This document shows positions 41,439 to 49,551 of a stretch of DNA of 64,000 nt, piece by piece. Source of the DNA: Flavobacterium sp. 1355 (GTDB taxonomy: Bacteria; Bacteroidota; Bacteroidia; Flavobacteriales; Flavobacteriaceae); contig NZ_JAFICC010000008.1 of assembly GCF_017833415.1 (NCBI RefSeq), positions 186,001 through 250,000 of the forward strand, written 5' to 3'. Each line of letters starts with the position of its first letter. The first letter of the stretch is position 1. The notes beneath the pieces are model-generated. The model was not told the DNA's origin. It was given only the letters and a program-made list of their open reading frames with translations, and did not search any database. The translations under genes were made by a program, and so were the position numbers.

Positions 41439-43286
41439 TTAATTAATTATGATCTTCTTAAACGATGTTTTTTCCCCTTTTATGATTTTAATAATATAGA
41501 TTCCGGAAGGAAGATTTTGAACCGAAACTTCAGAAGAAGCCGCATTTTGTTTCTCGAAAACTTTTTGTCCGGAAAATGAAATGATTTCAATGGAATAGGG
41601 AATATCAGAATTGCCAAATTCAATATTAAAATTTCCATCAGAAGGATTTGGATAAATTATGATTTCATCAGAATCAGAAACCAGTTCTTCTTTTACCGCT
41701 ATTGCTGTTTTACTAGCCAGATTGTTGCACGTATCGCTTGTATACGAATCCCATTGTGTACTCAAATTAAAAGAAGTACTTGGAGAAGTTACAGTCGATT
41801 TTCTTCTTAAAGTAACATCGATAGCAAAATTGGATGTTCCGCCATTAAAAGTCCCTATGATATCGATTAAAACCCCGTTTTTAAATAAACCTACAGCGTC
41901 ATTACCATTAAAAGCCAATTCTGTTGCTGTAGTCGAAATATTGGCTGCACTTGTAGAAAAACAGGCAGATGAAATCAAACTATTTACAATTACAAATTTG
42001 CTTCCGGTTGTTAAAGTTCCGCTTAAAGCCAAACCAGTACTCCATGTACCTGCACCATTTGTTTGTTTTTTAATAGTGTAACCTGATAAGCTTACAGAAC
42101 TTCCTGTGTTGTTTGCAATTTCCAGCGCTTTGTTATTTCCGGATCCTTCAATATACTCAGAGAAAAGTAAATCTGTTGCAGTTCCTGTGCCGCCACCGCT
42201 GTTTGTGGTAACCGAAATAGTATTGCCTGAAGCAGAAGTATTTCCGGCAGCGTCTTTTGCCTTTACATAAATAGTATAAGTTGTAGAAGCTGTTAAACCA
42301 GTAATAGTTGCTGTTAATGTAGAAACTGTCGTTTTTAAAACGTTGTTTGCATAAACATTATAACCTGTTACACCAACATTGTCTGTAGAAGCATTCCAGG
42401 CAACTGTAATTGATGTCGAAGTTTTTGTTGTAGAAACCAGACTTGCCGGAGCAGTAGGTGCCTGAGTATCTGTAGAAGAAGTACCACCCCAAATCTGGTT
42501 CACATATTCCGGATGATCAATATATGGATTTCGGTTATTTTGACGAGCATAAATAGCATTATTTCTTGCAATTTCTCTTGCACTTACAGGATCCTGGGCA
42601 TGCCACGCCAAAAGAACATTTAAGAATGCAGTTGTAAATACTTTGTTGGCTGAACCATCAAACATCGGAAAAGAATAGCCTGAAACCGTATTTTCATAAC
42701 GGGTTGCAAAGTAAAAATACATTCTGGCAATATCACCTTTAAAAGCGTTTACAGGTTCAAAAACAGTTCCTGAATATCCGGAAACAGCACTTGATCCCAA
42801 TTTGCTTCCGTTTTGAGAAGTATACGTTGCAGAACTTACAGTTCCGTGCGGATAATTGGAACGGATTCCGTTTACTTTTCCGTCTGTTGGTGTTATAAAA
42901 TGCGCATCGGCAACCATTGGAGATTGCTCATTAAATACAGATTGCGGAATAATATGCTCTCTGTTATAACAATCGCCCTCTACAGAATAAGTACCACAAC
43001 GCTGTGTTGTTCCCGTGGTATAGGTGTAAGGATCTGTTCCGGATGGATTTTCAGAATACATGTCTAAAATTGTTCCGTCATTTTCATAAAAATTATCAAC
43101 ATCAGAAGTTAGATAAGTAGTGTACAATCCTGCATAACCATTATTGGTGTGATCTTTAATGATGTTGTACAATTGTGTTTTTAAGCTATAACCTGTTCCG
43201 GTTGCAGTGTTGTAGTAACCACTCGGAATTTGGGCAAAGCCTGCCGTTATAACGAATAAAAAGAAAAAAGAGTAGAGTTTTTTCAT
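41439..43286 (-). CDS. Secreted endonuclease I with FN3, lamin-tail and type IX sorting domains
   Basis: 615 residues: signal peptide (1-18), endonuclease I (EndA/NucM) domain with NREHIIPQSVFN, VADAHFITPTDGKVNGIRSNYPHG and NPYIDHPEYV (about 30-270), fibronectin type III domain (about 275-360, TAPASLVSTTKTSTSITVAWN), lamin-tail domain (about 368-500, LLFSEYIEGSGNNKALEI), and a C-terminal Por-type sorting domain (about 540-615, IYPNPSDGNFNIEFG...IIIN). Known: such DNases are exported by the type IX system to degrade extracellular DNA. Monocistronic. Confidence 0.94.
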   Translation of the reverse strand: MKKLYSFFFLFVITAGFAQIPSGYYNTATGTGYSLKTQLYNIIKDHTNNGYAGLYTTYLTSDVDNFYENDGTILDMYSENPSGTDPYTYTTGTTQRCGTYSVEGDCYNREHIIPQSVFNEQSPMVADAHFITPTDGKVNGIRSNYPHGTVSSATYTSQNGSKLGSSAVSGYSGTVFEPVNAFKGDIARMYFYFATRYENTVSGYSFPMFDGSANKVFTTAFLNVLLAWHAQDPVSAREIARNNAIYARQNNRNPYIDHPEYVNQIWGGTSSTDTQAPTAPASLVSTTKTSTSITVAWNASTDNVGVTGYNVYANNVLKTTVSTLTATITGLTASTTYTIYVKAKDAAGNTSASGNTISVTTNSGGGTGTATDLLFSEYIEGSGNNKALEIANNTGSSVSLSGYTIKKQTNGAGTWSTGLALSGTLTTGSKFVIVNSLISSACFSTSAANISTTATELAFNGNDAVGLFKNGVLIDIIGTFNGGTSNFAIDVTLRRKSTVTSPSTSFNLSTQWDSYTSDTCNNLASKTAIAVKEELVSDSDEIIIYPNPSDGNFNIEFGNSDIPYSIEIISFSGQKVFEKQNAASSEVSVQNLPSGIYIIKIIKGEKTSFKKIIIN

Positions 43287-43641
43287 AAAAATAGTTTAAG
43301 ATTTGGTTGCATACTAAATTGATTTTAAGAATCTTAATTTAGTAATTGTATCGAATTTACTACTTTTATGAATACGCGGAGTTAAGAAATAATTATTTTT
43401 AGGTTGAGATTTTTGCTACGAATGCGCTAAGTCACAAAGTTTATTATAGCCAGAGATTAAAATATTAAAAAGTATTCTGTTCTTTTTATGTCATTCGACG
43501 AAGGAGAAATCTTCTCGCGAAGCTCGACAAGATTGGTGATTTGCTGTGTAGAACTTGCGAAGATTTCTCCTTCGTCGAAATGACAATATGCGTAATCATC
43601 GTTAAAAAAAACTTAGCGACTTAGTGCCTTTTGACAAACCT
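43287..43641. other. Intergenic region with one palindromic repeat
   Basis: 355 bases between the endonuclease start and the beta-helix protein end. Contains family A repeat copy 3 and short flavobacterial-type simple sequence (TTAGCGACTTAGTGCC); no gene seen. Confidence 0.6.
43489..43585. repeat. Long palindromic intergenic repeat, family A copy 3
   Basis: Arms TGTCATTCGACGAAGGAGAA... and its complement ending GTCGAAATGACA. One T is missing in the left arm and the tip has CTCGCGAAG versus CTTGCGAAG, so this copy is slightly decayed. Loop holds GACAAGATTGG, the shared core. Confidence 0.85.
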
Positions 43642-45156
43642 TTACTTTGGAAAAACAGCACTCTGATAAGCACCCAAATCTGGAGGTAAAGTCCGTGTAA
43701 TTCCTAAAATATCTGTCGGAATTAGATACGCCTGATTTCCTTTCGCGAAAGCGGCAGAAGTATTATCAATATTAAATTTATTCTGAGAAACATTATAAAA
43801 TTTCGGGTTTTCATTTAAAATAATTTGGTTGTAATGAACCGCATCATTTTTAAACTGATAATCGGGATTTGTACTTGAACTGCTAAATTTCAGCAAACAA
43901 TTATTTAGCTGATATACAAATTGAGCATTGGTGCTTTTGTCTAAATTAAATTCATTTGTACTGGAACCATAAATAATACAATTATTAAAGGTAGCCTGAG
44001 TCAGATCCTGGGTTTCGGGAGTTGCACCTGACAGTTTGTTGCTTATGTTAACGGCAAAATGTTCGCTATTTGGCCAATTGTTGTAAAAAGTAGAATGCGT
44101 AAAACTGTAATCTCCACCATAAACGCAAGATAAGCTGGCTAAACCTGAATAATTGATCACGAGATTTTCTCCATTGATTCGCGAATTTTGAGCTAAAATG
44201 CCATATTGAGAACAGTTGTAAATTTGTGTGTTTTTGATTTGAATAGTTGTTGCAGTCTGATTTTTAATAGATAAGCCGATTTTTGCATTCTTTAAAGTCA
44301 GATGATTTATGGAATGATTTGCACTTCCGTCAGACAAAATAACAGAATTCCATTGTCCCGGAATATCAGAATAAAGAGGTTCTAAGCGGTCGCCTTCAAA
44401 AACAACTTCATTTTCTAATTTTTCGGTTGCAGAAACTTCTCCGTTTATTTTTAATGAAGCATTTTTATCTACAAAAAGACCGGAATTAGCATGAAAAAAT
44501 ACTCTCGATCCGGCTTCAAATGTTGCGGTTTTATTTTCAGGAACGCCTGCAAATCCGTAAATAACATACGGTTTATCATTTGTAAAAAGGAGTTCGTTTC
44601 CGTTAACAGCATCATTTTCATCCAAATAAAAACCATCTGTTTCTTTACCATCGATCTGAATTTTTTCTTTGGTGCCGTCGGGATTTTGTTTTGGATATAA
44701 AAAAACGGCATCCTGAATTAAAGTAACCAGAGCGACTTTTTGAAGATTGGCCCCGCTGTCAAATTCTATTTCATCAGTATATAAAAAATCGACAGGATCG
44801 GCGTCTGTGATATCGGCAGTGGTTTCTATAAAAACATACAAACTGTCTTTTGCCAGAAGCGTTATATTATTGAATATTTTTCCGTTGTTTCCGCTCATTC
44901 CGTCAACCGTCATTCGGTATTTTGAATTTAATCCTTTTTTAAGCTGGATAACGGGAATAGAAATATCTTCTTTACTATCATTATAAACTTTAAGCTGGTA
45001 GGTGCTTGAACCAATATTTTTAAAAACGGTATCCAAATAAACAGTGTCTCTTGAGAACTTTAAATTTCCGGAACTGGCAACTGTATCAAAATCAGTACGG
45101 CATGAACTGACGGCTAAAAGAATCCCAAAAATAAAGAGTACAAAGTATTGGCGCAT
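43642..45156 (-). CDS. Beta-helix lipoprotein of unknown function
   Basis: 504 residues from the ATG at 45156 (MRQYFVLFIFGILLAVSSC), chosen over an upstream start because it gives a lipoprotein signal with lipobox VSSC; the longer reading would run through the tandem-repeat region. After a first beta-rich part (about 25-230), residues about 270-430 show right-handed beta-helix repeats (INHLTLKNAKIGLSIKN, IQIKNTQIYNCSQYGILAQNSR). C-terminal DLGAYQS is typical of Bacteroidota beta-helix proteins. Probably outer-membrane anchored; ligand unknown. Confidence 0.8.
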   Translation of the reverse strand: MRQYFVLFIFGILLAVSSCRTDFDTVASSGNLKFSRDTVYLDTVFKNIGSSTYQLKVYNDSKEDISIPVIQLKKGLNSKYRMTVDGMSGNNGKIFNNITLLAKDSLYVFIETTADITDADPVDFLYTDEIEFDSGANLQKVALVTLIQDAVFLYPKQNPDGTKEKIQIDGKETDGFYLDENDAVNGNELLFTNDKPYVIYGFAGVPENKTATFEAGSRVFFHANSGLFVDKNASLKINGEVSATEKLENEVVFEGDRLEPLYSDIPGQWNSVILSDGSANHSINHLTLKNAKIGLSIKNQTATTIQIKNTQIYNCSQYGILAQNSRINGENLVINYSGLASLSCVYGGDYSFTHSTFYNNWPNSEHFAVNISNKLSGATPETQDLTQATFNNCIIYGSSTNEFNLDKSTNAQFVYQLNNCLLKFSSSSTNPDYQFKNDAVHYNQIILNENPKFYNVSQNKFNIDNTSAAFAKGNQAYLIPTDILGITRTLPPDLGAYQSAVFPK

Positions 45157-45176
45157 TTTGAATATGTTTATGTTTT

Positions 45177-45752
45177 GCCACAGATTAAAAGGATTAGAAT
45201 GATTTTTGCATGATGCATAAAAAATTAATCTCTGACTATCTGTGAAATCTGTGGCATAAAAAATCTTCTCTGCCACAGATTAAAAGCATTAGAATGATTT
45301 TTTGCATAATGCATAAAAAATTAATCTCCGATTATCTGTGAAATCTTTGGCATAAAAAATCTCTCTGCAACAGATTAAAAGATTAGAATTATTTTCGCAT
45401 AACGCATAAAAAATTAATCTGTGACAATCTGTGAAATCTGTGGCATAAAAAAATCTCTCTGCAACAGATTAAAAGATTAGAATTATTTTTGCATAATACG
45501 TAAAAAAAATAATCTGTGACAATCTGTGAAATCTTTGGCATAAAAAAATCTCTTCGCAACAGATTAAAAGATTAGAATTATTTTCGCATAACGCATAAAA
45601 TTAATCTGTGACAATCTGTGAAATCTTTGGCATAAAAAATCTCTCTGCAACAGATTAAAAGATTAGAATTATTTTTGCATAATACGTAAAAAAAATAATC
45701 TCCAACAATCTGTGAAATCTGTGGCATAAAAAAATCTTCCCTGCAACAGATC
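45177..45752. repeat. Tandem array of six ~95-bp units plus a partial seventh
   Basis: Unit starts at 45177, 45272, 45367, 45461, 45556, 45647 and a partial one at 45743 (periods 95, 95, 94, 95, 91, 96). Each unit has inverted ends GCCACAGATT ... AATCTGTGGC or close variants. Units 3 and 5 share TTTTCGCATAACGCATAAA, units 4 and 6 share GCATAATACGTAAAAAAAAT, which indicates duplication of a two-unit block. The array fills the 720-bp divergent region between the lipoprotein gene and the thioesterase gene. Confidence 0.92.
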
Positions 45753-45877
45753 AAAATTAATGTTTTTGTAAAAATAGGAAAAAACTAATTTGTTTGTAAG
45801 ATGATTTTTAATTTTAAATCTATTTTCGATTTGTATCTCATCTTTTCTTTAATTTTACGATTTTAAAGTTTATCATA

Positions 45878-46306
45878 ATGAATTATACAAAAGAACAAAT
45901 TATAGCATACTGCAACGATTTTTCAAAAAACACCTTAATGGAAACGCTGAAAATCGAATATATAGATGCTGGTGAAGACTTTTTGGTTGCAAAAATGCCA
46001 GTAAACCCTTCAGTTCATCAGCCAATGGGATTGCTGCACGGAGGTGCTTCAGTAGCTTTGGCCGAAAGTGTTGGCAGTGCTGCATCACATTTTTTTATAG
46101 ATCCAAAAGCACAGGAAGTCCGCGGAATTGAAATCTCGGCAAATCACCTAAAAAGTATTCGTGAAGGTTTTGTATTTGGAACCGCAAAAATTATTCACAA
46201 AGGAAGAAGTATCCATCTCTGGGAAATTAAAATTACCGATGAAGAAGGGAATCTGATTTCGCTTTGCAAATTGACGAATATGGTTTTGGAAAAGAAAAGG
46301 GAATAA
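45878..46306 (+). CDS. menI: Hotdog-fold thioesterase, probable DHNA-CoA thioesterase
   Basis: 142 residues, PaaI-like hotdog thioesterase: HQPMGLLHGGASVALAESVGSAAS carries the HGG...E catalytic region, followed by the usual VRGIEISANHLKSIREGFV strand pair. It ends 4 bp before the isochorismate synthase gene, so the two form an operon. That link supports a role in menaquinone synthesis, hydrolysing 1,4-dihydroxy-2-naphthoyl-CoA. Substrate inferred from context. Confidence 0.82.
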   Translation: MNYTKEQIIAYCNDFSKNTLMETLKIEYIDAGEDFLVAKMPVNPSVHQPMGLLHGGASVALAESVGSAASHFFIDPKAQEVRGIEISANHLKSIREGFVFGTAKIIHKGRSIHLWEIKITDEEGNLISLCKLTNMVLEKKRE

Positions 46307-46310
46307 GGTT

Positions 46311-47375
46311 ATGAATCCATTTTTCTTAAAAATTGCAAATCATAAAGAACAGAACCTGCCATTTGTACTTTATTCAAAACCCAATACTTCGAATCTTATT
46401 GGAATTTTACAGCAAAATAATACTTTATACCACGTATCAGATTATAGCGAAAAAGGATTTGTTTTTGCTTCTTTTGATGAAAAACAATTGATATTAATCC
46501 CAGAAAGTGAATCGGAAATTATAACTGCCGAAAAAGAAACAACATCATTTAATCCCATCGAAGCCGATGATCAGAATTTTGATCCTGAGGCCAAATTTCA
46601 ATATGAATATTTAGTGGCGCAGGGAATTCAGGCTATTAAAAACGAAGAGTTCAAGAAAGTAGTTTTGTCTAGAAGTGAAGATGTACAATTGGCTGAATTT
46701 GATTTTATAGAAACATTTCAGCATTTGGTACAATTGTATCCGGCTACTTTTTGCTATTGTTTTTTTCATCCAAAAATTGGGCTTTGGATGGGAGCAACGC
46801 CCGAAAAGCTATTAAAAGCAAATGGAAATGTTTTTGAAACTATGGCTTTGGCAGGAACGCAAAAAGATAATTTTGAAACTGAAATTGTCTGGCAGCAAAA
46901 AGAAAAAGAGGAACAGCAATATGTAACCGATTTTATAGTAAAAAGACTGAAGGAATTTGCGGCTTCGGTTGTAGTTTCAGAACCTTATAGTCTTAGAGCC
47001 GGATCAATATGGCATATTAAAACAGATATTTCGGGAGTTTTAAAGAATAATTCTACTCTGGAAGAAGTAATTGATACTCTGCACCCAACACCGGCGGTGT
47101 GCGGGCTTCCAAAAAAGAAATCAAAAGCTTTTATCTTAGAAAATGAAAATTACGACCGAACTTTTTACACAGGATTTTTAGGTGAGTTAAACAGCAGTTT
47201 TGAAGGAAATACAGCGAGTTCTGATTTATTTGTAAATTTACGCAGTATGCAGATACAGGAAAACAAAGCCATTTTGTACATGGGATGCGGCGTTACCAAA
47301 GAAAGTATTCCTGAAAAAGAATGGGAGGAAAGCGTCAATAAATCCATGACGATGAAAAGAGTTTTAAAGAAATAG
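46311..47375 (+). CDS. menF: Isochorismate synthase (menaquinone pathway)
   Basis: 354 residues, chorismate-binding enzyme. C-terminal core with KVVLSRSEDV, ATFCYCFFHPKIGLWMGATPEKLL, MALAGTQ, HLHPTPAVCGLPK-like (LHPTPAVCGLPKKK) and YDRTFYTGFLGELN, then LRSMQIQENKAILYMGCGV. It converts chorismate to isochorismate. Shorter at the N terminus than EntC/MenF of E. coli but the core is complete. Overlaps in operon with menI. Confidence 0.92.
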   Translation: MNPFFLKIANHKEQNLPFVLYSKPNTSNLIGILQQNNTLYHVSDYSEKGFVFASFDEKQLILIPESESEIITAEKETTSFNPIEADDQNFDPEAKFQYEYLVAQGIQAIKNEEFKKVVLSRSEDVQLAEFDFIETFQHLVQLYPATFCYCFFHPKIGLWMGATPEKLLKANGNVFETMALAGTQKDNFETEIVWQQKEKEEQQYVTDFIVKRLKEFAASVVVSEPYSLRAGSIWHIKTDISGVLKNNSTLEEVIDTLHPTPAVCGLPKKKSKAFILENENYDRTFYTGFLGELNSSFEGNTASSDLFVNLRSMQIQENKAILYMGCGVTKESIPEKEWEESVNKSMTMKRVLKK

Positions 47376-47381
47376 TTTCAA

Positions 47382-47423
47382 GTTTCAGGTTTCACGTTCT
47401 GTTGGCAACTTGAAACCTGAAAC
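47382..47423. repeat. Inverted repeat between menF and bshB1
   Basis: 13-bp arms GTTTCAGGTTTCA (47382-47394) and TGAAACCTGAAAC (47411-47423), followed by another partial copy (ACCTGAAAC at 47431). Could be a weak terminator or processed hairpin. Confidence 0.6.
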
Positions 47424-47459
47424 AAAGAAAACCTGAAACAAATAAAAATAAAAACACAC

Positions 47460-48176
47460 ATGAAATTAGATATATTAGCCTTTGGTGCACATCCTGATGA
47501 TGTAGAACTAGGTTGTGCCGGAACTATTCTGAAAGAAGTATCGCTTGGCAAAAAAGTAGGTATTGTTGATTTAACGCGAGGCGAACTCGGTACACGTGGT
47601 TCGGCAGAAATACGCGATCAGGAAGCTGCCGATGCGGCAAAAATATTAGGCGTTTTGGTTCGTGAAAATTTAAAGATGCGGGATGGCTTCTTTGTGAATG
47701 ATGAAAAACACCAGTTTGAGGTTATCAAAATGATCCGAAAATACAAACCGGAAATTGTCTTATGCAATGCAGTTGATGATCGCCATATTGATCACGGAAA
47801 AGGAAGCAAGTTAGTATCTGATGCTTGCTTTTTGTCAGGATTAATGAAAATTGAAACTTCGATTGACGGAGTAAATCAGGAAGCATGGCGGCCAAAAATA
47901 GTCTATCATTATATTCAGTGGAAAAACCTCGAACCTGACTTTGTAGTAGACATAACGGGTTTTGAGCAGAAAAAAGTAGAAGCAGTTTTGGCTTATAAAA
48001 CACAATTTTATGATCCGAATTCTAAAGAGCCTGCAACGCCAATAACGAGTAAAAATTTCCTGGAAAGCCTAAATTATCGTGCGCAGGACTTAGGAAGGCT
48101 GGTTGGGAAAGATTTTGCTGAAGGTTTTACGATTGAAAGATGTTTGGCAGTCAATAGCTTAGGAGATTTAGTGTAA
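47460..48176 (+). CDS. bshB1: Bacillithiol biosynthesis deacetylase BshB1
   Basis: 238 residues, LmbE/PIG-L-type zinc deacetylase: AFGAHPDDVELGCAGTI holds the His-x-x-Asp-Asp zinc motif, ELGTRGSAEIRDQEA follows, and DRHIDHGKGSKLVSDACFLSG carries the third zinc ligand. Known: removes acetyl from GlcNAc-malate in the synthesis of bacillithiol, the low-molecular-weight thiol of this group. The start of the gene follows the inverted repeat above; the tRNA-His gene is downstream. Confidence 0.94.
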   Translation: MKLDILAFGAHPDDVELGCAGTILKEVSLGKKVGIVDLTRGELGTRGSAEIRDQEAADAAKILGVLVRENLKMRDGFFVNDEKHQFEVIKMIRKYKPEIVLCNAVDDRHIDHGKGSKLVSDACFLSGLMKIETSIDGVNQEAWRPKIVYHYIQWKNLEPDFVVDITGFEQKKVEAVLAYKTQFYDPNSKEPATPITSKNFLESLNYRAQDLGRLVGKDFAEGFTIERCLAVNSLGDLV

Positions 48177-48192
48177 TTTTTTCGTTTTTTTC

Positions 48193-48223
48193 TTTGTAGA
48201 AGTAAACCTTTGTTATATATTTG
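48193..48223 (+). promoter_or_regulatory. tRNA-His promoter
   Basis: TTTG (48193-48196), 19 bp, TATATTTG (48216-48223), 18 bp before the tRNA 5' end. Confidence 0.7.
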
Positions 48224-48241
48224 CACTCGCTAAGCAAAAAT

Positions 48242-48316
48242 GGTGGTTGTAGCTCAGTTGGTTAGAGTAGCGGTTTGTGGTGCCGCGGGTCGCCGGTTCG
48301 AACCCGGTCAGCCACC
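48242..48316 (+). tRNA. tRNA-His (GTG)
   Basis: Acceptor stem GTGGTTG / CAGCCAC (one G-T wobble), with the G at -1 (48242) opposite C73 that is typical of tRNA-His. D-arm GCTC...GAG, anticodon arm GCGGT-TTGTGGT-GCCGC with anticodon GTG, T-arm CCGG-TTCGAAC-CCGG. No encoded CCA end (C317 A318 follow without full CCA). Confidence 0.95.
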
Positions 48317-48325
48317 CAGAAATTT

Positions 48326-48357
48326 AAAGCCTTGAAGAAATTCAAGGCTTTTTTTGT
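48326..48357 (+). terminator. tRNA-His terminator
   Basis: 11-bp stem AAAGCCTTGAA / TTCAAGGCTTT with a GAAA loop and a T-run. Confidence 0.9.
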
Positions 48358-48383
48358 GCAATTAACTTTTTATCCGCAAAGTT

Positions 48384-48541
48384 TGTCATCCTGACGAAGG
48401 AAGGACCACACCAGAAACTCCACACAGTTAGTCCGCATCTTGTAACGAAGCAACACAAGAAAACTCCTTATATTTATTCTGTTTGTTTGTAGCCAATCTT
48501 TGTCGAGTTTCTGGTGTGGTCCTTCCTTCGTCAGGATGACA
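48384..48541. repeat. Long palindromic intergenic repeat, family B copy 4
   Basis: Perfect 37-bp arms (48384-48420 and 48505-48541; TGTCATCCTGACGAAGGAAG and onward) with an 84-nt loop that holds GCCAATCTTTGTCGAG. The arms carry ACGAAGGA in place of GAGGAACGA. Between tRNA-His and the metallopeptidase gene. Confidence 0.9.
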
Positions 48542-48550
48542 TGACCAAAA

Positions 48551-48582
48551 AAAAAAGCATGATGTTTAAATCATGCTTTTTA
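48551..48582 (-). terminator. Terminator of the metallopeptidase gene
   Basis: Stem GCATGAT (48557-48563) / ATCATGC (48570-48576) extended by A/T pairs, flanked by an A-run and T-run. Confidence 0.85.
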
Positions 48583-48610
48583 GTCGGTTTATTATATTTG
48601 GTTTAATGTA

Positions 48611-49459
48611 TTATCTAATCTCCTCAAAAGTAGTTCCTTGTTTTATATCACCTGAATCGAAGCCTTTTTTGAACCAGTACATTCTTTGTTCTGATGTACC
48701 ATGGGTAAATGAATCCGGAACGATATGGCCCTGCATTTTACTCTGAATAGCATCATCTCCAACGGCATTTGCTGCACTCAAAGCTTCTTCGATATCACCA
48801 ACATCTAAATTTTCTTTATTGTAATGTGTCCACACACCGGCATAGAAATCTGCCTGCAGCTCTAATGCAACAGAGAGTTTATTTGCTTCGGCTTCACTTT
48901 TTCCTTCCTGTTCCTGACGCATTTTGGTCGATGTTCCTAATAACGTCTGGATATGATGACCAATTTCATGTGCAATAACATATGCAATAGCAAAGTCACC
49001 GCCTTTGGCTCCAAATTTCGTTTTTAATTCTTCAAAGAAAGCCAGGTCCATATATACTTTTCTGTCGCCGGGACAGTAAAAAGGACCCGAAGCAGACGAT
49101 GCCCCACCGCACGCTGTCTGAACAGAACCTCTAAAAAGTACCAATTTTGGTTTTTCATACGTCATGCCATTGTCAGCAAATATTTTGCTCCAGATATCCT
49201 CGTTGTCAGCCAGAATAACTCTGACAAAGTCTCCCATTTCCTGGTCTTCCTTGCTTAACGGTGCAGCAGCTTCAGTTTGTGGTTGTCCGCCTTGCATCTG
49301 CTCTAATACATTCCCTACGGTTTGGCCGGTTTCACCACCAAAAACATTCAGCAACAAAATAATTATACCGATAACCCCGCCTCCAAGAGCTACTTTTCCG
49401 CCAGAAACACCTCTTCTGTCTTCAACATTATCACTTTGTCTTCTGCCTAGCCACTTCAT
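48611..49459 (-). CDS. Neutral zinc metallopeptidase (YpfJ family)
   Basis: 282 residues: N-terminal membrane anchor at about 26-42 (VIGIIILLLNVFG) and a zinc-metallopeptidase domain with the HEIGHH motif (IAYVIAHEIGHHIQTLLG), the second region NKLSVALELQADFYAGVW with the third ligand Glu/Asp, and FTHGTSEQRMYWFKKG. Known: this family is annotated as putative neutral zinc metallopeptidases, function unclear. The mature domain is probably outside the cytoplasmic membrane. Single gene. Confidence 0.9.
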   Translation of the reverse strand: MKWLGRRQSDNVEDRRGVSGGKVALGGGVIGIIILLLNVFGGETGQTVGNVLEQMQGGQPQTEAAAPLSKEDQEMGDFVRVILADNEDIWSKIFADNGMTYEKPKLVLFRGSVQTACGGASSASGPFYCPGDRKVYMDLAFFEELKTKFGAKGGDFAIAYVIAHEIGHHIQTLLGTSTKMRQEQEGKSEAEANKLSVALELQADFYAGVWTHYNKENLDVGDIEEALSAANAVGDDAIQSKMQGHIVPDSFTHGTSEQRMYWFKKGFDSGDIKQGTTFEEIR

Positions 49460-49551
49460 ATAGTATTGTATTAACGATTATTATGATTTTAGTTGTACGA
49501 ATTTATAGATTTTTTTGAAAATAAAGCAACACAAAACGAATTAACTTTAGG

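Noticed and set aside
45177..45752. CRISPR-like array
   Set aside because: The 95-bp units repeat in full with no unique spacers, and no cas gene is nearby.
48504..48541. Terminator function of family B palindrome after tRNA-His
   Set aside because: A conventional terminator (48326-48357) already follows the tRNA; the palindrome has no T-run and belongs to a dispersed repeat family.
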